This document shows, one piece after another, positions 44,254 through 52,690 of a stretch of DNA of 64,000 nucleotides. Both the position numbers and the translations under genes were made by a program. Each line of letters opens with the position of its first letter. The first letter of the stretch is position 1. Source of the DNA: Gemmatimonadota bacterium (GTDB taxonomy: Bacteria; Latescibacterota; UBA2968; UBA8231); contig VXML01000046.1 in NCBI GenBank assembly GCA_009841115.1, positions 104,426 through 168,425 of the forward strand, given 5' to 3'. The notes beneath the pieces were generated by a model. That model made no database searches. It was not told the origin of the DNA and was given only the letters and a program-made list of their open reading frames with translations.

Positions 44254-45885
44254 ATGAAAAGACCCTTGCTGCTCACATCGGGTTTTTGCACAGCCGCGCT
44301 ATTGCTCGCGGGGTGCGGCAAAGACGATCCGGTACTTGCTCGGGTCGGCGATGTGGATATCCGAGCTAGTGCATATCAGCGTTTTGTCGAGCGCCTACCC
44401 GCCAGTTTGCAGAGCGATCAGGAGGGACGGGCGGGCGATTTGGAGCACCTGCAATCAATGGTTGATCGGGAATTGCTCTTCCGCGAAGCCCGGGCTAAGG
44501 GGATAGATTCGAGCGCGGCTGTAAAAGGGCAGGTCGAACGGTTAGCTAGGAACCGCTTGGTCAATACCTATCAGGTGAGGGTAGTAGCACCGAGGGTAAA
44601 AGTGGAGGCGGCACAGGTAGAACGCGCTTTTCTCGACCGGGGTTTTGACCGGGAGCGGCTGCTCAGTCGCATTGTAGTGGAAAGCCCAGAGGAGCGCGAC
44701 CAAGTGCTGAGTGAATTGCGGGAAGGCAGGGCCTTTGCCGAACTGGCGCAGCGTTTCGCCGACAACGATCCAGCGGCCGGGGAAGACGGGGTAGTAGGGT
44801 GGATTGGGCTGCCCCATTTGGACTGGTACAAAGTGCCGAGAGCGGCTTTTTTCTCCCTGTCAAAGGGACAGGTGGCCCGACCAGTGCGCCTGCCGGGAGC
44901 GTGGCAGATCTACCGTTTTGCAGAAGACCGAAAGTCCGAGTTGACCGACTACTCGGAAGGTATCCATCGCCTGTTGGAAAGCGAGGCTTGGCAAGCGGAA
45001 CTAGAGCGCGAATTTGAACTCCTGAGCCAGCGTTATGGGCTGCGCCTGCACGCCGAAGGTCTGGAACGACTGCGGCAGGGACCGATGCGGGACCTCGTCC
45101 TAGCACCGGACGAAGCGACCCAGACTTTATACAGTTTTTCGGAGGGGGAAATTGGGCTCAGGGAGTGTTTGATTGATCTCAGAGAAGCGGGGATAGGTGG
45201 AGAATTGTCCGGCGGCCAGCAAGGAGTCGATCTCTTAGAGGACTTGGTTGTGCGGCCTAGGCTTTTTGCCGCAGCCGCCCGGGATAAGGGTTGGGAGCGG
45301 GAGCCGGAGTTTGCAGAGTGGCTGACGCGCAAGCGGGAATGGTTGGTTCTGCGGACCTTGGTGCAGGCGCAGACGGCTTTGCAGGGGCCGATCTCAGAAG
45401 CCGAGAGTCGGGCTTATTACCAAGCCAACGCAAATAAATTCCGCAGCCCAGAGGAGGTGGAAATTCGCGAGGTCCTAATGGCGACGGAAGCGCAAGCTCA
45501 AGCCTTGCGGGAGGAGATCGAACAGGGCGTCGAGATGTCCGCACTGCTGAACAGACCGGGCGTCGGTTCGCATGCGCGATCGGGTAAAAAGGGAAAAATG
45601 ACCTTGCGCCGTCTCTTTCGATCCCGCTACCCACAACTAGTTGACGCTGCGTTTGCCGCTGAGGAAGGCGAGCTAGGGGGGCCGGTGGAGACGCACGATG
45701 GCTTTGCAGTCTTTCGGGTTCTGGAACGAAAAGGTGGGGATATTATGCCCTTTGAACGGGTGCGAGAAAGGGCGGAGGCCCTGCTGAGGCAGCGCCGCGA
45801 GCAAGAGGGTATTGTCGAACTGATTGGAGCCCTGCGGGCCAAAGGCGAAACTCAGGTAGTGTTTTTTACCGACCGCCTGCAATGA
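44254..45885 (+). CDS. lipoprotein with two parvulin-like peptidyl-prolyl isomerase domains
   Basis: This 543-residue periplasmic folding helper has a clear lipobox (LLLAGC; Cys near residue 21). A SurA/PrsA-like N-terminal helical region is followed by one parvulin-like domain at about 135-235 (REGRAFAELAQRFADNDPAA then GVVGWIGL). A second lies near 400-505 (EVEIREVLMATEAQAQALRE, ARSGKKGKMTLRRL, FAAEEGELGGPVETHDGFAV). It is the first gene of the surface-protein cluster and ends 24 bases before the next start. It probably helps fold or deliver the large outer-membrane and FlgD-tailed proteins encoded behind it. Confidence 0.85.
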   Translation: MKRPLLLTSGFCTAALLLAGCGKDDPVLARVGDVDIRASAYQRFVERLPASLQSDQEGRAGDLEHLQSMVDRELLFREARAKGIDSSAAVKGQVERLARNRLVNTYQVRVVAPRVKVEAAQVERAFLDRGFDRERLLSRIVVESPEERDQVLSELREGRAFAELAQRFADNDPAAGEDGVVGWIGLPHLDWYKVPRAAFFSLSKGQVARPVRLPGAWQIYRFAEDRKSELTDYSEGIHRLLESEAWQAELEREFELLSQRYGLRLHAEGLERLRQGPMRDLVLAPDEATQTLYSFSEGEIGLRECLIDLREAGIGGELSGGQQGVDLLEDLVVRPRLFAAAARDKGWEREPEFAEWLTRKREWLVLRTLVQAQTALQGPISEAESRAYYQANANKFRSPEEVEIREVLMATEAQAQALREEIEQGVEMSALLNRPGVGSHARSGKKGKMTLRRLFRSRYPQLVDAAFAAEEGELGGPVETHDGFAVFRVLERKGGDIMPFERVRERAEALLRQRREQEGIVELIGALRAKGETQVVFFTDRLQ

Positions 45886-45909
45886 GCGGCAATGGAAGGA
45901 AAATCCGTT

Positions 45910-48900
45910 ATGAAAGAGAGCCGCAAATTCAACAAGGGGATTACGTACGCAGCAGTCTGGCTGGCCGGAACTTGCGCTCCTAGTCCGGTCAATGCCCAGC
46001 AAGGATACGATATTGTCGGCGACCAAGTCGTCGTCGAAGGTGAGCAGCACTGGGTCAACTGGAAGCGGCCCGGCCACTTGACCGCCATAGATGCTTCCGG
46101 GGCCGTGCGGCCCCGCGAACTGCGCCAAGTATATAACGTCTTGGACGATAGGAGCTTTGAGCGCCCGGTAGAGATCGACAAAAAAGCTCCGCGAATTGCA
46201 ACCGTCGACAGTACCCTGCGCTTAGATGTACTGGGTAACCCCCTGCAAGACGTCAGCAAAAATTTCATCTACGACTACATAGTGCGGCCGGGCGTTAGCC
46301 GGGTGGGCTCCAACCCGCACTTGGCTCCCAACATTCTCGACGACGATCCGACCACATTCTGGGAACCGAATCCAGACGATCCAATCGGCGACTGGTGGAT
46401 CGAGGTGCACCTCGGGAGAGTGGTGCCGCTGGAGCGGCTCAGGCTGCAATTCGTCGACGAGCAACTGGGAGATCCCTTCCTCAAGTTCTTGCTGTTCTTC
46501 GAGAAAAAACAGTTGCCCTTGGTCCAGGACGACAGCAAGCTCAGATTTTCGATTTTCGCGCCTTTTGACGGGGTCAACAAAAACCAGCGGATCTTCGCGT
46601 TCGACAGCGAACGCACCAGTGGCTTGTTGCCCGCCGATGTGTCCGGCCTTATGGCGAAGCGGCTGTCCGTGGGCAATGCCGATCCCAACTGGACGGGTCG
46701 GCTGGTAGAGGTCATCCGCATCACCATAACGGACACCCGCGGGGCCCGGAGCGAACAAATAACCCAAGAGGCGTGGGAAGCGCTGCCCGAGGGGGAGCGC
46801 GGCGATGTGGTGTACTTTGTGCGCGATGTAGCCGGACGGGAGGAACCCGTGGACGAGGCCACCTACAAGGTCCTGGGGCCGGATCGACAAGGGCGGAGGG
46901 TCTATTATCGGCGGGAACTGCCGCGCTTGGCCGAAGTAGATGCTTGGGGCTGGGGAGATAATATCGCGCTGGGCATGCTCGAAACGGGTGGCGGGGTCGA
47001 GCACACCATCGCCGCTTCGGGCGGCACGGGCAAGGCTTTTGACGGGCAAGTGTCATCCTTCTATCGCCACACCTATTTCCTCGAGGAGGTTCCCGACGAC
47101 AACATCCTGATCGCCGATGTGGGGGGTACTGTGTGGATGGACCAAATGCGGATCCTCTCCGAAGGCTACGTCCATGCCCCGACAGTACGGGGCTATACCA
47201 TGCGGGGCTCATCGGGAGTTCGAGACGCCCAAGGCCGGCTCAAATGGCAACTCATTAGTCCGAAACAGCGCGACAAAAACATCGATGAGGGGTATTACGC
47301 GTTGCTCAACGACGTGCAGAGTCCGCCTATAAAGCTGCGATTTTTTGAATTTATCACCCTCAAGAACCAGCCGCCCGGCAACACGGGTACGCAGGGTTTC
47401 TATAATCCCGGTATTGGGGAGTTCATGATCTTCTCCAAAGGGTCTCCGGCCGAGGTGGTGCTCGAATCCGATGCGATCGAACTGCCCGGATTGGTGGTGC
47501 TGGGGTCCGTGCGCTGGGAGGCCGAGTTGCCGTTCGGCACTGATGTGGAGATCCGCACGCGCACAGGAGACCAACTGCTGCAGCACATCCGCTACTTCGA
47601 CAGTGGCGGCAGCGAGGTTACAGCGGACAAGCACAAGAAGCTGCCAGGTTTTCGCAAAGGACCTGTTGACACCTCGTTCGTAATCGGGCCGGATTGGACT
47701 CCTTGGAGCCAGCGCTATTTGCATTCGGGTGCCCGGGTGACGTCTCCGAGTCTGCGCAAATTCATGCAGCTCCAGGTGAAACTAGTCAGCAATGACCGCA
47801 ACGTCGCTCCCTTGCTCCGCAGGATTGAAGTCGATATGCACCGTCCAGTTCTGCAAAACCTGCTGGCCGAGGTCTGGCCCGAGGAGACGAGCGTGGGTCA
47901 GGTAGATACGTTTGAGGTCTATCTCCAGCCGACTTTGCTGGAAGAACCCCGCTCGGAGCAGAGTCCTGGTTACGACGAGGTGCTGCTGAGTTCGGAGCCG
48001 AGCCTCGACATGCGCCTGCTGGATGTGGCGCTGGGGACGGAAGAGGAATTCGCCCGCGGACAGCCGTTGCAGTTGTTCGCGGTAGAGCAAGAGGATGCTG
48101 CAGCTAGTGCTGATGATGCAGCACTGCAGCTCCTGCGCAGTCAGGGGGATTCGCTGCAGGTGCGTTTTTCCCAAGTGAAGCACGGCGAGTCCGCAGACGT
48201 CCTGCCGCATCGCTACTATCGGCTACTAAGCGATGGAGACGAGGTACCGACGCGATCGGACGGCCAATTACTCGACTTGCTTTCCTACGAGCGGCTCGAC
48301 GAAGAGCTACAGGGAGCGATCCGCTATTTTCGCACAACGGACCGCGACGGCGCACAGTTGGAGGAGGTGGACGCAGCGACCTATGAAGCCTTAGAAGAGG
48401 GCGAGCGGGGTCCGGTGCGCTATTTTCGCAGGGTAACTGGAGTGGGCAACCAGTCGCTTTTCGATTCGCTGGGCGATACGCTGAGTGCAGCTCAGTACAA
48501 TCGACTCGGGACGGCAAAGGGATGGGTTTTGGGCCGCGGCCGTTTGGTGCGCCTGCGCTTTGCCACGGCGGTCTTTTTGCACGGAACCAAACTAAAGACC
48601 GCGATGCGCAACAGCGCCATTGAGGGACCTTGGCAGGAAAGTGACCCCGGCGACGTCACCCAGCTACGGCCCGGCCACGGCTTGGTGATCGGGGCTTTGG
48701 GAGCCGGCGACGTAGTGGACGATTTGCAGGTCACCCCCAACCCATTCACCCCCAACGGCGACGGCATCAACGACGTGGCGGAAGTCGGCTTTTCGCTTTT
48801 CAAGGTGTACGAAGCCCGGTCACTCAAGCTGCGCATCTTTCGCCTAGACGGGACGCGGATGCGCACGATGACAATGAGGGCCTTGGGGGGGAGACAGAAC

Positions 48901-49035
48901 TTTGCTTGGGATGGAAGGGACGACAATGGTGCGCTGGTGCCTCCGGGAATCTACTTAGCTCAGATAGAGGTCGATGCAGATCAGGCTGGGGCAGTGGGGC
49001 AAAAGCGGTCGCGTCTGATTGCAGTAGTGTATTAG
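45910..49035 (+). CDS. large secreted protein with discoidin-like and FlgD-like C-terminal domains
   Basis: This 1041-residue protein has a signal peptide (cleavage near PVNA-QQ, residue 29). Next comes a discoidin-like region (about 95-190, with NILDDDPTTFWEPNPDDP and WWIEVHLGRVVPLERLRL), then further beta domains. A short module of about 30 residues recurs twice near 280-345 and twice near 795-860 (ALxEGERGxVxYFRR...VDxATYxxL). The C-terminal FlgD/CHU_C-type Ig domain is PNPFTPNGDGIND near 947-959, and the end is PPGIYLAQIEVDAD. No enzyme motif was seen. The ATG at 45910, with AAGGA upstream, gives the better signal peptide than the one 18 bases before. It probably reaches the cell surface. 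Confidence 0.75.
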   Translation: MKESRKFNKGITYAAVWLAGTCAPSPVNAQQGYDIVGDQVVVEGEQHWVNWKRPGHLTAIDASGAVRPRELRQVYNVLDDRSFERPVEIDKKAPRIATVDSTLRLDVLGNPLQDVSKNFIYDYIVRPGVSRVGSNPHLAPNILDDDPTTFWEPNPDDPIGDWWIEVHLGRVVPLERLRLQFVDEQLGDPFLKFLLFFEKKQLPLVQDDSKLRFSIFAPFDGVNKNQRIFAFDSERTSGLLPADVSGLMAKRLSVGNADPNWTGRLVEVIRITITDTRGARSEQITQEAWEALPEGERGDVVYFVRDVAGREEPVDEATYKVLGPDRQGRRVYYRRELPRLAEVDAWGWGDNIALGMLETGGGVEHTIAASGGTGKAFDGQVSSFYRHTYFLEEVPDDNILIADVGGTVWMDQMRILSEGYVHAPTVRGYTMRGSSGVRDAQGRLKWQLISPKQRDKNIDEGYYALLNDVQSPPIKLRFFEFITLKNQPPGNTGTQGFYNPGIGEFMIFSKGSPAEVVLESDAIELPGLVVLGSVRWEAELPFGTDVEIRTRTGDQLLQHIRYFDSGGSEVTADKHKKLPGFRKGPVDTSFVIGPDWTPWSQRYLHSGARVTSPSLRKFMQLQVKLVSNDRNVAPLLRRIEVDMHRPVLQNLLAEVWPEETSVGQVDTFEVYLQPTLLEEPRSEQSPGYDEVLLSSEPSLDMRLLDVALGTEEEFARGQPLQLFAVEQEDAAASADDAALQLLRSQGDSLQVRFSQVKHGESADVLPHRYYRLLSDGDEVPTRSDGQLLDLLSYERLDEELQGAIRYFRTTDRDGAQLEEVDAATYEALEEGERGPVRYFRRVTGVGNQSLFDSLGDTLSAAQYNRLGTAKGWVLGRGRLVRLRFATAVFLHGTKLKTAMRNSAIEGPWQESDPGDVTQLRPGHGLVIGALGAGDVVDDLQVTPNPFTPNGDGINDVAEVGFSLFKVYEARSLKLRIFRLDGTRMRTMTMRALGGRQNFAWDGRDDNGALVPPGIYLAQIEVDADQAGAVGQKRSRLIAVVY

Positions 49036-49078
49036 AAGAGAGATTCGACGGCTATACCCTTTGCGAAATGGGGATGCT

Positions 49079-51736
49079 GTGAGAGCCAAATTTTCGACAC
49101 TGTGCTTGTTGCTTAGCGTCTTGGCCGGGATGGCCGAGGCGCAGATGGACTATGGCATGCGCTTGGGACTCAGGCAGGGTGCCGAGACCAGCTTTCGGCC
49201 CCAGGGACCGGGAGTGATGCTGGACGCCTTAGACCCAGCGGTGCGGCGCTGGTACGTGCCGCAGGAGCTCTACAATGAGTATGGCTGGCGCCAGTGGGAG
49301 TACACCAACTACGCCCGCGATCACTTTGAGCGCTACGTCAATACGGCCCTGGAGGGGGATTACTTCTACGATATCTATGGGAATTTTGTCACTCGCGGTT
49401 GGCTGATCTTCAACAACACACAGACCCGGCCGCAACAATTTGGCAATACCCTGTTCAAGTCGGAGCGCTTCCGGCAGTGGTTCTCGGAGGTGGTGGTGGC
49501 TGGCGATCAGAAAGGGGAGTACGCCTACGCGCTGACTTTGAGCAGCCAGTTGCGCACCACCCTAACGCCGATGACCTTCTCCAAACCGCGGATGGACGGG
49601 GTGCAATTTGATCTAGCTACGGATCGTTACGAGACGACGCTGATCTACTCGCGCATCAGCAGCCCAGGTGGGGGGGAGACCGGCGGCCAGGAAGTGCTGC
49701 GCACCAACAACACTACTCTGGTCGCCGGACGCTTTGTCGGCCAAATCGGCGAGTACGCCCGGCTGGGCTTCAATTTGGCCAATTCGCATCAGTCGAATAC
49801 GCTGACGGATCGGCTGGCTGGGAATCCGTTCTCCGGCCTGCTGACCGTGGGGCAAAACCGGACGATTGATCTGGTGCAAATTGTGCTGCGCGACGACTCA
49901 CCCGAAGACGAGGTCGGCGGGGCTGCTTTCTTCCCGGCCGGTTCCGACGTGGTCATCACCTACAGCGACGGTCGCAAGGAGCGGGGCAAAGACATTGGCT
50001 TTGAGCCCGTGGTGGAAGGCGGTTTTGTGGAGAAGGGCTTTATCGCGGCCAAGGGCGTTGAGGAGATCCGCCTGCTCTACGATTTTGACAGCCTCGACTT
50101 CATCGAGCGGGCCAGCGCTGCCAAGGATTCCATTGTCAACGTGGAATTCGAACTAGTAGTCGGCAACGACTACCAGATCTGGATGACTTCGAACAACCAG
50201 ACCAACCGGCAGGGCGAGTTGGTGTTGCTCTTGGTCGACCAAGCTAAGGGCAATATCAAGGACGCGACCAATCTGCGCACGATTCGCTTTGCCTACGGCC
50301 TGCCCACGGCTACGCACATTTTTGGGGGAACCTTAGAGTTACTCGATGTGGCGGGGTTTGACTTGTACGCCGAGTACGATCTGAACTGGAACTACCGCAA
50401 GTACCCCAACGCCTTTGCAGAGACGCACCGGACCTCGTCGGGGGTCGAGGGACGGCGCTATGCACCAGCGTGGATGGTGAACGTGGCTAAGAGCGCCCAC
50501 CCGTTTTTCATGTTTGGCGAGGCCTACAGCATGGACCCCCTCTACAATACCAGCACTTTTGTCACCTTGGGAACGGGTGAGATCAACTACGAGAGCGAGC
50601 GCGAAGGCATCGTCGAATTGGTCGAAGACAACGACGACCAAGATCGCTTTCCCGACACGGTTCGGTCCGACTGGCAGGCGGGTGACCCTCAGGTCTTCCC
50701 GGGCTGGGACCAAAACAACGACTTTGTGCCCGACTTCAATCAGAACGACAACTTGGTCAAGACCAATATCATCCCCGACTACGAGGAGCCCTTTCTGCGC
50801 TTTGGCGTCGACCGGCCAGAGTTTTTGTTCGGAGTGGACATGAACAACAATTTCTGGGTCGATCAATACGAAAACGACGAAGAGCCCGACTATCCCTACC
50901 GCAGAGACCACCGGGGCTACAATGTGTACGGTGGCGTCAACGCGACCCCTAAGTTGCGGCTGACGGCCGGCGTATTGCGCGAAGACCTGATTTCCTCAGA
51001 TCAGAAAAACCACAGTGTGTACGCGGCTTTGACCTTTGATGAAAATTCGCCGCGTTTTGGTCGTTTGCGCGTCTTTGAGATGAGTAAGAAGGTGGAGGAC
51101 GATATCCCCAATCCATTGCTGCAATGGTCGCCGGACAACACCGTCTTGGGCGGGGTGCTGACCCGAGTGGACGATCCGCTGCTGGCGCGCGATACCTGGG
51201 TCAACCAACTCTTTGTCGGCCACAGTTTGCAAGGCACGGCACTGCACCTGATGAGTAAGCTGAACTACGTGTACTTCCGCCAACTGATGGGGCAGGCAAA
51301 ACGGCGGGAATTGGGGTTGGACGAGACGGATTTCTTCCTCGGACTGATCAACAAGGCCAGCTACCGCTACCAACTGGGCCAGTTGGTCCTAGAACCGCGC
51401 TGGAAGAGCGAGTTCCGCAAGCAGAGCCGCAGCCTCTTCGACGCGGTCGAGCGCACCAGCCTAATGCAGCTCTTCTCGACTCTAATGGAGGTGCAGCTCC
51501 TACAGGTGACGCGGCTGCAGGCGGGTGTCGAATACGTGGTTTTTAACGACTTCGATATCGACGCCGAAGATTTCAACTCTCTGACCGTAGGCCTGCAGTT
51601 TGCCAATACATCGGCCTACCACGGCTACCAAGTGATGGCCTTGGCGGGTATTGCGCTGGAACGGCGGGATTTTAAGGAAGCCGAGCCTAGCACTACGAGC
51701 CGGTCCTTTGTGACTATTTACGCGGGGCTGGAATAG
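49079..51736 (+). CDS. large predicted outer-membrane protein, paralog 1
   Basis: This 885-residue protein is unrecognised by family. It has a signal peptide (LCLLLSVLAGMAEA, cleavage near residue 21). An N-terminal block contains LDPAVRRWYVPQELYNEYGW and WEYTNYARDHFERY, followed by many alternating, amphipathic beta strands. An Asp/Asn-rich segment near 515-615 (EDNDDQDRFPD, WDQNNDFVPDFNQND, VDMNNNFWVDQYEN) looks calcium-binding. The end is SFVTIYAGLE. It is a close paralog of the protein at 56863. The overall look is a beta-barrel or surface protein. The start is a GTG with GGGGAT upstream; it follows the FlgD-tailed gene by 43 bases. Confidence 0.7.
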   Translation: MRAKFSTLCLLLSVLAGMAEAQMDYGMRLGLRQGAETSFRPQGPGVMLDALDPAVRRWYVPQELYNEYGWRQWEYTNYARDHFERYVNTALEGDYFYDIYGNFVTRGWLIFNNTQTRPQQFGNTLFKSERFRQWFSEVVVAGDQKGEYAYALTLSSQLRTTLTPMTFSKPRMDGVQFDLATDRYETTLIYSRISSPGGGETGGQEVLRTNNTTLVAGRFVGQIGEYARLGFNLANSHQSNTLTDRLAGNPFSGLLTVGQNRTIDLVQIVLRDDSPEDEVGGAAFFPAGSDVVITYSDGRKERGKDIGFEPVVEGGFVEKGFIAAKGVEEIRLLYDFDSLDFIERASAAKDSIVNVEFELVVGNDYQIWMTSNNQTNRQGELVLLLVDQAKGNIKDATNLRTIRFAYGLPTATHIFGGTLELLDVAGFDLYAEYDLNWNYRKYPNAFAETHRTSSGVEGRRYAPAWMVNVAKSAHPFFMFGEAYSMDPLYNTSTFVTLGTGEINYESEREGIVELVEDNDDQDRFPDTVRSDWQAGDPQVFPGWDQNNDFVPDFNQNDNLVKTNIIPDYEEPFLRFGVDRPEFLFGVDMNNNFWVDQYENDEEPDYPYRRDHRGYNVYGGVNATPKLRLTAGVLREDLISSDQKNHSVYAALTFDENSPRFGRLRVFEMSKKVEDDIPNPLLQWSPDNTVLGGVLTRVDDPLLARDTWVNQLFVGHSLQGTALHLMSKLNYVYFRQLMGQAKRRELGLDETDFFLGLINKASYRYQLGQLVLEPRWKSEFRKQSRSLFDAVERTSLMQLFSTLMEVQLLQVTRLQAGVEYVVFNDFDIDAEDFNSLTVGLQFANTSAYHGYQVMALAGIALERRDFKEAEPSTTSRSFVTIYAGLE

Positions 51737-51748
51737 GCGGTTGTCAGG

Positions 51749-52684
51749 GTGGTGCCGATTCTGCTGGGGATAGGGCTCTTTTGGAGTTGCAGTGAAACCG
51801 GGCCAGAGGCCCGCGCCCAACAGCACTACCAACGGGGGGTCGAATACGAAGCGCAGGACATGCCAGCCAGCGCAGCGCGGGAGTACGAGGAGGCCGCGGC
51901 CGCGGGGATGATGGAGGCCTATTACGCGCTGGGCGGAGTGTACGGGAGGGAGGAGCAACATGAGCGGGCCATTGGTGCGTACCGGGCGTTGCTGCGGCAG
52001 TGGCCGGAGGAGGAGCAGGCGCGCAAGGGATTGGCGGATCAGTATCTGGCGGTGGGACGGGCCGCGGAGGCGGGAGCCTTATACGAATCGCTCTTGGCTG
52101 TGGGGGAGCCGTGGGAGGGACTGTGGGGACGGCTGGGGGATGCCCGGCTCGTAGCTGGCGATGCGGAAGGGGCTACGGCAGCGTATCGAAAGATGCTCGC
52201 AGCGGCACCAGATAGCGCGCGGGTGCGCTATAGCTTGGCGCAGCTTTGGGCAGAACAGGGACAGCGCCGGGAGGCGATTGCCGGGTACCGGCAGCTTTTG
52301 AAAAATCCCGCTTGGGCGGACGAGGCCGGGCAGCGCTTGGCCGATCTGCTCTTGGAAGCGGGGGAAGTGGTGGAAGCCGAGCTGCTGCTGCGGGATCTGT
52401 TGGAGCGCCAGCCCGAGGCGCGATCGATGCTGTGGAGCTTGGGAGGGCTGCTCTTTCGCATGGAGCGCTACAGCGAATCCTTGGTCTTCTTCGAGCGCTT
52501 GCAGGCGCTGGACCAGGAGGACTATCGCGTCTATTTCTTGCTCGCCAAGCTCTACGGCCGCACGGGCAGGGAAGCTGAAGGATTAGAGGCGCTCGCAGCG
52601 TACGAACGCGGTCGGCGGACGGCGCAGGTGCACGAGCGCATGGAGGAAGAGATCGAGGGTCTTTTGCGGAACATCCTGAAATAG
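51749..52684 (+). CDS. TPR-repeat lipoprotein
   Basis: This 311-residue protein has a short signal sequence with a possible lipid-modified Cys (GLFWSC, residue 14). At least six tetratricopeptide repeats follow, for example HYQRGVEYEAQDMPASAARE, YYALGGVYGREEQHERAIGA and YSLAQLWAEQGQRREAIAGY. Such lipoproteins scaffold complexes at the outer membrane (as BamD and PilF do). It starts with GTG 12 bases after the first paralog and ends 6 bases before the next FlgD-tailed gene, so it is surely part of the operon. A role in assembling the surface proteins is inference. Confidence 0.82.
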   Translation: MVPILLGIGLFWSCSETGPEARAQQHYQRGVEYEAQDMPASAAREYEEAAAAGMMEAYYALGGVYGREEQHERAIGAYRALLRQWPEEEQARKGLADQYLAVGRAAEAGALYESLLAVGEPWEGLWGRLGDARLVAGDAEGATAAYRKMLAAAPDSARVRYSLAQLWAEQGQRREAIAGYRQLLKNPAWADEAGQRLADLLLEAGEVVEAELLLRDLLERQPEARSMLWSLGGLLFRMERYSESLVFFERLQALDQEDYRVYFLLAKLYGRTGREAEGLEALAAYERGRRTAQVHERMEEEIEGLLRNILK

Positions 52685-52690
52685 AGAAAA

